Below, one piece after another: positions 5,892 through 10,682 of a DNA stretch of 10,682 nt (positions are counted from its first letter, which is position 1; every line of letters starts with the position of its first letter). Made by a program: the position numbers and the translations under genes. The stretch is taken from assembly GCA_020025455.1 (NCBI GenBank), contig JAHHSC010000040.1, positions 1 through 10,682 of the forward strand, in the 5' to 3' direction. Source of the stretch: Lawsonibacter sp. (lineage in GTDB: Bacteria; Bacillota; Clostridia; Oscillospirales; Oscillospiraceae). Under the pieces are notes generated by a model. The model ran no database searches, was not told where the DNA came from, and was given only the letters and a program-made list of their open reading frames with translations.

Positions 5892-6905
5892 ATGACAAGC
5901 AAAAAAATCGGTGAACAGACCCTGGCCTTTGATCGGCCCCCCGTCATCCTCGGCCGTGCCAATGCGGCGGGCCGGAAGGAGGGGGAAGGGCCGCTGTCCG
6001 CCACCTTCGACTATATCGACAACCGTGACACCTTCGGCCAGCCCACCTGGGAGCAATCGGAGTGCGCCATGCAGCGGCAAGTCCTGTCCGACGCGCTGAA
6101 GAAGGCTGGCCTGTCCGGAGAACAGCTTGATTTTCTCTTTGCGGGCGATCTGCTCAACCAGTGCATTGCCTCCGCTTACGCCGCGCGTGACCGGTGTGTG
6201 CCCTACTTTGGCCTCTACGGAGCCTGCTCTACCATGGGGGAAGGGCTCATTCTGGCCTCTATGGCTTTGGACGGGGGCTTTGGCAGCCACGCCGCCGTGA
6301 CCGCCTCCTCCCATTTCTGTTCCGCAGAGCGGCAGTACCGCACCCCGCTGGAATACGGGGGACAGCGCACCCCAACCGCCCAGTGGACCGTTACAGGAGC
6401 TGGGGCCGTTGTGCTTGGACGAGATGGCTCCGGTCCCAAAATCACCCACGCCACCGTGGGCAAGATTGTAGACAAGGGAGTCACCGACACCAACAACATG
6501 GGTGCCGCAATGGCCCCGGCGGCCTGCGCCGCCATTGCAGCCCACCTGCGTGACACCAAGCGGTCCCCCGACTTCTACGACCTCATCGTGACCGGGGATC
6601 TCGGCGTGCTTGGCAGCGAGCTTCTTTTGGAATTGCTTGACCGTGAAGGGATTTCGCTTCACAATCATACTGACTGCGGTTCCATCATTTATGACCTGCA
6701 GGCACAGGACGTCCACTGCGGCGGCAGCGGCTGCGGCTGCTGTGCCTCGGTGCTGACGGGCTACCTGCTGTCCGGTTTGGAGGCCGGCCGCTGGAAGAAC
6801 CTCCTGTTCTGTCCCACTGGGGCCCTCCACTCCCCTACTGCCGCATTCCAGGGGGAGTCGATCCCCGGCATCTGCCATGCGGTGGCTATTTCTGGCGGCA
6901 ATTAG
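5892..6905 (+). CDS. spoVAD: Stage V sporulation protein AD
   Basis: A 337-residue protein with the thiolase-like fold of SpoVAD, the cytosolic-face component of the SpoVA channel that binds dipicolinic acid (DPA) and is needed for its uptake into the forespore and release at germination. The length matches Bacillus SpoVAD (about 338). Family features visible are the N-terminal region KKIGEQTLAFDRPPVILG (4-21), GDLLNQCIASAYAAR (85-99), YGACSTMGEGL (109-119), TASSHFCSAERQYRTPLEYG (137-156), the ATVGKIVDKGVTD segment (187-199), VTGDLGVLG (233-241) and the glycine/cysteine-rich GGSGCGCCAS (277-286). ATG 5892 is chosen because TGAGGTG (5879-5885) lies 6 bases before it and family members begin here; an ATG at 5850 would add 14 unrelated residues and overlap the predicted promoter. 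It is followed at once by spoVAE. There is no spoVAC upstream, where it usually lies. Confidence 0.95.
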   Translation: MTSKKIGEQTLAFDRPPVILGRANAAGRKEGEGPLSATFDYIDNRDTFGQPTWEQSECAMQRQVLSDALKKAGLSGEQLDFLFAGDLLNQCIASAYAARDRCVPYFGLYGACSTMGEGLILASMALDGGFGSHAAVTASSHFCSAERQYRTPLEYGGQRTPTAQWTVTGAGAVVLGRDGSGPKITHATVGKIVDKGVTDTNNMGAAMAPAACAAIAAHLRDTKRSPDFYDLIVTGDLGVLGSELLLELLDREGISLHNHTDCGSIIYDLQAQDVHCGGSGCGCCASVLTGYLLSGLEAGRWKNLLFCPTGALHSPTAAFQGESIPGICHAVAISGGN

Positions 6906-6914
6906 GAGGATGTT

Positions 6915-7271
6915 ATGGAATACTTGAACGCCTTTCTCTGCGGCGGCCTGCTGTGCGTCGTGGGCCAGCTGCTTGTTGACCGAACCAACCTGACCCCCGC
7001 CAAGATTCTGGTGTGCTATGTCACCACCGGGGTCATTCTTGGCGGTCTTGGACTCTATCAGCCTTTGGTGGATTGGGCCGGGGCCGGCGCCACCGTCCCC
7101 CTGACCGGCTTTGGCAATCTGCTGGCCAAGGGAGTCCGGAAAGCGGTGGCGCAGGACGGTTTTCTTGGCATCTTCACCGGCGGTGCCACCGCTGCGGCAG
7201 GCGGCATTGCCGCCGCTATCTTCTTCGCCTTCCTGGCGGGGCTGATGGCCAAATCTAAGCCCAAGCGATAA
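6915..7271 (+). CDS. spoVAE: Stage V sporulation protein AE (SpoVAE/SpoVAEb)
   Basis: A 118-residue integral membrane protein of the SpoVAC/SpoVAEb family, a membrane component of the DPA channel of the spore inner membrane. Characteristic motifs are GQLLVDRTNLTPAKILV (17-33), GVILGGLGLYQPLV (39-52) and GAGATVPLTGFGN (56-68). Hydrophobic segments are at about 4-22, 30-48 and 88-111, with a glycine/alanine-rich last helix and a basic tail (KSKPKR). AGGAGG (6904-6909) overlaps the spoVAD stop codon and lies 5 bases before ATG 6915, so the two genes are certainly co-transcribed and probably translationally coupled. The length and the upstream spoVAD identify it as AEb rather than AEa. It ends 15 bases from the end of the converging membrane protein gene. 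Confidence 0.92.
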   Translation: MEYLNAFLCGGLLCVVGQLLVDRTNLTPAKILVCYVTTGVILGGLGLYQPLVDWAGAGATVPLTGFGNLLAKGVRKAVAQDGFLGIFTGGATAAAGGIAAAIFFAFLAGLMAKSKPKR

Positions 7272-7303
7272 AAAAACGGAGCCTCTTCAGGCTCCGTTTT
7301 TTT
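7271..7303. terminator. Bidirectional terminator shared by spoVAE and the converging membrane protein gene
   Basis: An 8-bp stem (7277-7284 with 7289-7296) and the loop CTTC is flanked by a six-A tract on the left and a seven-T tract (7297-7303) on the right, so it can end transcription from both sides. The last A of the spoVAE stop codon is the first base of the A tract. On the minus strand the 5' stem arm encodes the final codons of the converging gene, whose TGA (7289-7287) falls at the stem/loop junction. Confidence 0.9.
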
Positions 7304-8840
7304 CCTGGTCACTTCCAAACAGGTACGCTCCATCCCGGAAGGGGTAAAACTGCACCGCTCCTATTGTCGTGCGGAAAACGGAATCAATGGACCATCCGCT
7401 TCCCATCCGATGTTCTGCTGCCGTGGCTACAGGGAAGAGCCCGTGGCTCATCTGGTGGGTATAATGTACCCAGCTATCGATGATACAGCCCTCCTGCAAC
7501 TGTATGATGGGATAGGTCAGATAGGCCCGTCCGTTCTTCCCGTCTTTGGGCAGCGAGAACTCCGCAAAGACATCGGTACTGGCCTGTGCTCCCCAGAATA
7601 TGGTGTTCGACGTGTAGCGCTTCGGCCCAAGGGCGTAGAAGGGGGCGGTATAGGTCGTTCCATCCCGCTCCACCAGCACCCGCCCGGTGACCGCTCCGTC
7701 ATCGCGCCAGCCGGATCGGGCAGCCATCTTATCCACCGACCACAGCTGCATGGATTCGGTGCCCCAATAGTCCGGGTTGGCCTGCCAGCGGAAGTGGTGG
7801 ATGAGCTGCCAGCGCTCCGGCTCTCCGGGCAGCAGCACCGCCACGCCGGTAAACTTCAACTCCTCCACAGCGTGGACAGCATCCTCCTGCACACCGCTTC
7901 CCTGATGGATTTGCACCACACGGCCGTCGTTTAAGGGGATCTCATTGCTGCCCATGACCACCCGTTTTGCTCCGGTCATGGCCAGGATCTCCTGGTCGGT
8001 CAAGTCATCCAGCACATCGGCAGGGAATCCCAGCTCCAGCAGATCCCTCTTGACCGCAAACACCTGTGAATGTTCCGTGGGCACCCGCTCTGTCCAGTCC
8101 ATGGGGTACTGGCTGCCAAAGAAATACCCGCAGCCCATCCCCACCGCCAGCACAGCGGCCAGCAGCGTGGTCAGCGCCCGATCCGAAAGCCGCACCGACG
8201 CGCTCTCAATGGCGTACCCCGCCTGGTCCAAGGCGGAGGCCAGGCGGCAGAGGCCGCGGATGATGAGGCCATAAATGACCAGCATCAGGATCACGACGAG
8301 AACCCCACCCAGGTTCCGAAGGCCAAACCATACCAGGAGTGCATACCAGACCGGCAGCATAGCGGCGCTTCTGATCGGAATGTCCAGCCCGGTCTTTCCA
8401 CGGATCTCACGCAGGCCCAGCCAGAACAGAGCATACAGGGCGATTTGCAGCAGGAGCATCCCGTAATACAAAGGCTGGAAGGCCTTGGAGTGCAGGATCT
8501 CTCCCCCCAGCACCATGGTCCGCAGCACAAGGTGCACCATCTGGTAGGCCACCCAGCCCCCGGCGATGGAAAAGCAGCCTCGAAACCATTTGTTCTCCCG
8601 GCGCATGGTGCGAAAGCCAAGCAGGATCAGCAGCCAGCCAATCATTGGCAGGATATACTGGAGATTCCAGAACTGGAGCGTTACGGAGATCAGACACAGT
8701 CCCACCAAAATCCGGTTCATGGCGGTGCGCCAGGATGTCACGCGATGCACCACCTCTGACGCAGGCAGGTCAGGCAGTGCGTCCATCAGCAGGGCGTCGA
8801 AGTCCTGCTCGTCCATCCGCTCAAGATCTCGGTCAGCCAT
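7287..8840 (-). CDS. Polytopic membrane protein with large extracytoplasmic domain; putative anti-sigma/sensor partner of the ECF sigma factor
   Basis: A 517-residue protein of no family I can name. An acidic N-terminal cytoplasmic stretch (1-40) contains FDALLMDALPDLPASEVVHRV (14-34), like the short sigma-facing tails of anti-sigma factors. About seven hydrophobic segments follow (roughly 42-60, 62-77, 88-110, 122-145, 158-175, 177-200, 222-243). An odd helix number places residues 245-517 outside the cell; that region is rich in W, Y and beta-prone sequence and has no motif I recognise. ATG 8840 overlaps the sigma gene's stop by 8 bases and is preceded by a perfect GGAGGTGA (8853-8846 on the minus strand) at 5 bases, so it beats the upstream GTG at 8849. 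The overlap implies translational coupling, the arrangement expected of a sigma/anti-sigma pair. That role is inferred from context, not from a recognised domain. Confidence 0.8.
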   Translation of the reverse strand: MADRDLERMDEQDFDALLMDALPDLPASEVVHRVTSWRTAMNRILVGLCLISVTLQFWNLQYILPMIGWLLILLGFRTMRRENKWFRGCFSIAGGWVAYQMVHLVLRTMVLGGEILHSKAFQPLYYGMLLLQIALYALFWLGLREIRGKTGLDIPIRSAAMLPVWYALLVWFGLRNLGGVLVVILMLVIYGLIIRGLCRLASALDQAGYAIESASVRLSDRALTTLLAAVLAVGMGCGYFFGSQYPMDWTERVPTEHSQVFAVKRDLLELGFPADVLDDLTDQEILAMTGAKRVVMGSNEIPLNDGRVVQIHQGSGVQEDAVHAVEELKFTGVAVLLPGEPERWQLIHHFRWQANPDYWGTESMQLWSVDKMAARSGWRDDGAVTGRVLVERDGTTYTAPFYALGPKRYTSNTIFWGAQASTDVFAEFSLPKDGKNGRAYLTYPIIQLQEGCIIDSWVHYTHQMSHGLFPVATAAEHRMGSGWSIDSVFRTTIGAVQFYPFRDGAYLFGSDQEKNGA

Positions 8841-9375
8841 AGAAGTCACCTCCCAGCTTTTTCCGAAGCTTCTGTTTGATCCGGTAGAGCTTCCCCTCCA
8901 CCGCCCGCTCGGTCATGCCAAGCTCGGCGGCCATCTGGGCGGTGGATTGTAAGTAGTAGTATTTGCGATAGACCAGGATCTGCTCCCGCTCCGACAGACA
9001 CGCCACCGCCCTTTTCAGGGCTGCGGAGCGCTCCTTCCGCAGGATCTCTTCCTCCGGCCCGGGCGTGGGGGACGGAATGGTCTCGTCCAGCTCCTCCGGG
9101 TCTCCGTGGCGCTGGGCGGCCCGCCGATGGTTGAGGGCCGTGTTCCGGGCCACTGCCGTGAGCCAGGCGGTCCAGCTGCCCCGCCCCGCGTCGTAGCGGT
9201 CTATGCTCTCCCAGACCCGCATGGAGCACTCTGAGAGGCACTCCTCCCGGTCTCTGGGGTCAGTCAGGATGGGGGCGATCACATACCGCATGAGCGGGCC
9301 GTAGTGGAGCAGAAGCTCCTGTAAGCCGTCCTTATCCCGCTGCCGAAGCAGGTTCGTGATCTCCTGTTCGGTCAT
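8833..9375 (-). CDS. ECF-type RNA polymerase sigma factor (sigma-70 family)
   Basis: A 180-residue protein with the two-domain layout of extracytoplasmic-function sigma factors. Region 2 is at about 19-90 (LLLHYGPLMRYVIAPIL; DREECLSECSMRVWESIDRY at 42-61; GSWTAWLTAVARNTALNHRR at 66-85, the core-binding and -10 recognition segment). A proline/glutamate-rich linker (91-112) follows, then region 4 (about 120-172) with a helix-turn-helix (STAQMAAELGMTERAVEGKLYRIKQKLRKKL) that reads the -35 element. ATG 9375 is chosen because GGGGGGAG precedes it by 4 bases; the open frame continues upstream to 9456 but across the promoter. The gene overlaps the following membrane protein gene by 8 bases. The -10 element at 9406-9411 suggests sigma-A-driven expression, although self-activation cannot be excluded. 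The signal and target genes are unknown. Confidence 0.9.
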   Translation of the reverse strand: MTEQEITNLLRQRDKDGLQELLLHYGPLMRYVIAPILTDPRDREECLSECSMRVWESIDRYDAGRGSWTAWLTAVARNTALNHRRAAQRHGDPEELDETIPSPTPGPEEEILRKERSAALKRAVACLSEREQILVYRKYYYLQSTAQMAAELGMTERAVEGKLYRIKQKLRKKLGGDFYG

Positions 9376-9405
9376 GGTGCTCCCCCCTTCCCTCGGTTCT
9401 ACTTT

Positions 9406-9413
9406 ATTATACA
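9406..9413 (-). promoter_or_regulatory. -10 element upstream of the ECF sigma factor gene
   Basis: On the minus strand a perfect TATAAT (9411-9406) is preceded directly by TG. No good -35 hexamer is seen at 16-18 bases. It lies about 30 bases upstream of ATG 9375, so the transcript leader would be short, about 25 bases. A TATAAT-like element is more sigma-A-like than ECF-like; only this half is well supported. Confidence 0.45.
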
Positions 9414-9461
9414 CGCCCCGGATCAAAATCCCACGAAAAAAATTCCACACCTGCATCCAGC

Positions 9462-9490
9462 TTTACAGCGCGGTGGTTCTTTTGTATAAT
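9462..9490 (+). promoter_or_regulatory. Sigma-A promoter of coaBC
   Basis: TTTACA (9462-9467, 5 of 6) and a perfect TATAAT (9485-9490) are separated by 17 bases. Transcription would start near 9497, with a leader of about 26 bases containing AAGGAG (9510-9515). It lies in the 147-base divergent region 9376-9522 shared with the ECF sigma gene; the two -10 boxes are about 75 bases apart. Confidence 0.8.
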
Positions 9491-9522
9491 GGAGAAAATA
9501 CACCGTTCCAAGGAGTGGTTCC

Positions 9523-10682
9523 ATGTTAAAGGGAAAAACGGTCCTGCTGGGCATCACCGGCGGTATCGCCGCCTATAAGGCCGCCTATCTGACCTCTGCC
9601 CTGGTCAAGCTCCACGCCAATGTGGAGGTCATCATGACCGAGCACGCCACCAAGTTCATCGCCCCCCTCACCTTTGAGCAGCTCACCGGCAACCGGGTGA
9701 TGGTGGACACCTTCGACCGCAACTTCACCCACCAGGTAGAGCACATCGCCCTGGCAGAGCGCACCGATCTGGTGATGATCGCTCCGGCCACTGCCAATGT
9801 CTGCGCCAAACTGGCTCACGGTCTGGCGGATGATATGCTCACCACCACCGTTCTGGCCTGCCGCTGTCCCAAGCAGATTGCCCCCGCCATGAACACCAAT
9901 ATGTATCAGAACCCCGTGACCCAGGATAACCTGGAAGTCCTGCGGCACTATGGCTGGCAAGTGATTGAACCTGCCAGCGGTCGGCTGGCCTGCGGAGCCG
10001 TTGGCGCAGGCAAGCTGCCCGAGCCACAGGACCTTTTGCAGTACATTCTCAAGGAGCTGGCCCTCCCCCACGACCTTGCCGGCAAGCACGTGCTGGTCAC
10101 CGCCGGTCCCACCCAGGAAAGTCTGGACCCGGTGCGCTATCTGACCAATCACTCCAGCGGTAAGATGGGCTACGCTCTGGCAAAGATGGCGATGCTGCGA
10201 GGTGCCGATGTAACCCTGATTTCCGGCCCCACCTCCATCGAGAAGCCTCCCTTCGTGAACGTGGTGGACATCCTCTCTGCACAGGATATGTTCGATGCGG
10301 TGGCCCAGTACGCCCCCCAGGCCGACTTCATCTTCAAGGCGGCTGCGGTGGCCGACTACACCCCGGAGACCTACAGCGACAATAAGATGAAGAAACAGGA
10401 CGGGGAGCTCTCCATCCCCCTCAAGCGCACCCAGGACATCCTGCTCCACCTGGGTCAGAACCGCCGTGAGGGGCAGGTTATCTGTGGTTTCTCCATGGAG
10501 ACGCAGAACATGGTGGAAAACAGCCGTGCCAAGCTCACCAAAAAGAACGTGGATATGATCTGTGCCAACAACCTGAAGGTGGACGGCGCGGGCTTCGGCA
10601 CCGACACCAATGTGATGACCCTCATCACTGCCGACGGCGCAGACGAGCTGCCCATCATGTCCAAAGAGGATGTGGCCCTCCG
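9523..10682 (+). CDS. coaBC: Bifunctional phosphopantothenoylcysteine decarboxylase / phosphopantothenate-cysteine ligase, 3' end cut by the window
   Basis: The enzyme joins cysteine to 4'-phosphopantothenate (CoaB) and decarboxylates the product to 4'-phosphopantetheine (CoaC, FMN-dependent), two cytosolic steps of coenzyme A synthesis. The open frame runs from ATG 9523 to the window edge without a stop (386 codons; full proteins are about 400), so perhaps only 10-20 residues are missing. The CoaC domain (1-180) shows GITGGIAAYK (10-19), the catalytic histidine in EHIAL (H74), APATAN (87-92), the PAMNTNM motif (121-127) and the active-site cysteine in LACGAVGAGKLPEP (C157). The CoaB domain (about 187 onward) shows LVTAGPTQE (191-199), NHSSGKMG (209-216), KAAAVADYTP (272-281) and the catalytic KMKK (288-291). 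AAGGAG (9510-9515) precedes ATG by 7 bases. The synonym is dfp. It is divergent from the ECF sigma gene. Confidence 0.96.
   Translation, partial: MLKGKTVLLGITGGIAAYKAAYLTSALVKLHANVEVIMTEHATKFIAPLTFEQLTGNRVMVDTFDRNFTHQVEHIALAERTDLVMIAPATANVCAKLAHGLADDMLTTTVLACRCPKQIAPAMNTNMYQNPVTQDNLEVLRHYGWQVIEPASGRLACGAVGAGKLPEPQDLLQYILKELALPHDLAGKHVLVTAGPTQESLDPVRYLTNHSSGKMGYALAKMAMLRGADVTLISGPTSIEKPPFVNVVDILSAQDMFDAVAQYAPQADFIFKAAAVADYTPETYSDNKMKKQDGELSIPLKRTQDILLHLGQNRREGQVICGFSMETQNMVENSRAKLTKKNVDMICANNLKVDGAGFGTDTNVMTLITADGADELPIMSKEDVAL

Noticed and set aside
5286..6878. Minus-strand open frame of 530 codons opposite the CBS/CorC gene and spoVAD
   Set aside because: It spans two well-identified plus-strand genes, a terminator and a promoter; its translation is low-complexity (G/H/Q-rich) without motifs. 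It is a shadow of GC-rich codon usage.
9376..9456. N-terminal extension of the sigma factor by 27 residues
   Set aside because: It would run through the -10 box at 9406-9411 and the SD; ATG 9375 gives a normal ECF length.
9526..10449. Minus-strand open frame of 307 codons opposite coaBC
   Set aside because: The plus strand carries all CoaB/CoaC catalytic motifs; the antisense translation is histidine/glycine-rich noise.
1..10682. CRISPR array, insertion sequence, prophage or tRNA gene
   Set aside because: No regularly spaced repeats, transposase or integrase motifs, terminal inverted repeats or cloverleaf-like T-arm sequences were noticed; all long intervals are explained by ordinary genes.

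Overview
The window looks like a chromosomal segment from a spore-forming, GC-rich member of the Firmicutes, most likely an Oscillospiraceae-type gut clostridium (Flavonifractor/Oscillibacter-like). The evidence is the spoVAD-spoVAE pair, Gram-positive style AGGAGG ribosome binding sites, compact intrinsic terminators and the GtrA, CorC and CLC protein types. The lineage is inferred from gene content; no rRNA or marker gene is present. I see no mobile element, CRISPR array, tRNA or rRNA gene.

Layout, left to right. (1) Positions 35-1574 hold a two-gene operon with its own promoter and terminator: a DPM1/GtrB-type family 2 glycosyltransferase and a GtrA-family four-helix membrane protein, the usual core of lipid-linked sugar transfer to envelope polymers. 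(2) Positions 1648-2956 hold a single-gene unit for a CPA2-type cation:proton antiporter with a near-perfect promoter and a bidirectional terminator. (3) Facing it on the minus strand are a 91-residue orphan gene with a TTG start and, upstream of that, a CLC-family anion transporter whose motifs resemble the fluoride/proton (CLC-F) branch. (4) Divergent from the CLC gene, on the plus strand, is a CBS-pair/CorC_HlyC protein that lacks the usual DUF21 membrane domain. (5) Directly after its terminator, a sigma-G-like promoter precedes spoVAD and spoVAE, which act in dipicolinate uptake into the developing spore; spoVAC is not beside them. (6) Converging on spoVAE is a minus-strand pair: a small ECF-type sigma factor and an overlapping gene for a seven-helix membrane protein with a large predicted outside domain, a plausible but undescribed anti-sigma/sensor partner. 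(7) Divergent from the sigma gene, with a strong promoter, is coaBC (dfp) for coenzyme A synthesis, cut off by the right edge of the window.

The genes form small independent transcription units with alternating directions rather than one pathway. The recurrent theme is the cell envelope and ion homeostasis (cell-surface glycosylation, cation/proton exchange, anion export, CorC, SpoVA, ECF sensing). The best candidate for something undescribed is the ECF sigma factor/membrane protein module at 7287-9375, followed by the CLC-F-like transporter without a fluoride riboswitch and the SpoVAC-less spoVA unit.
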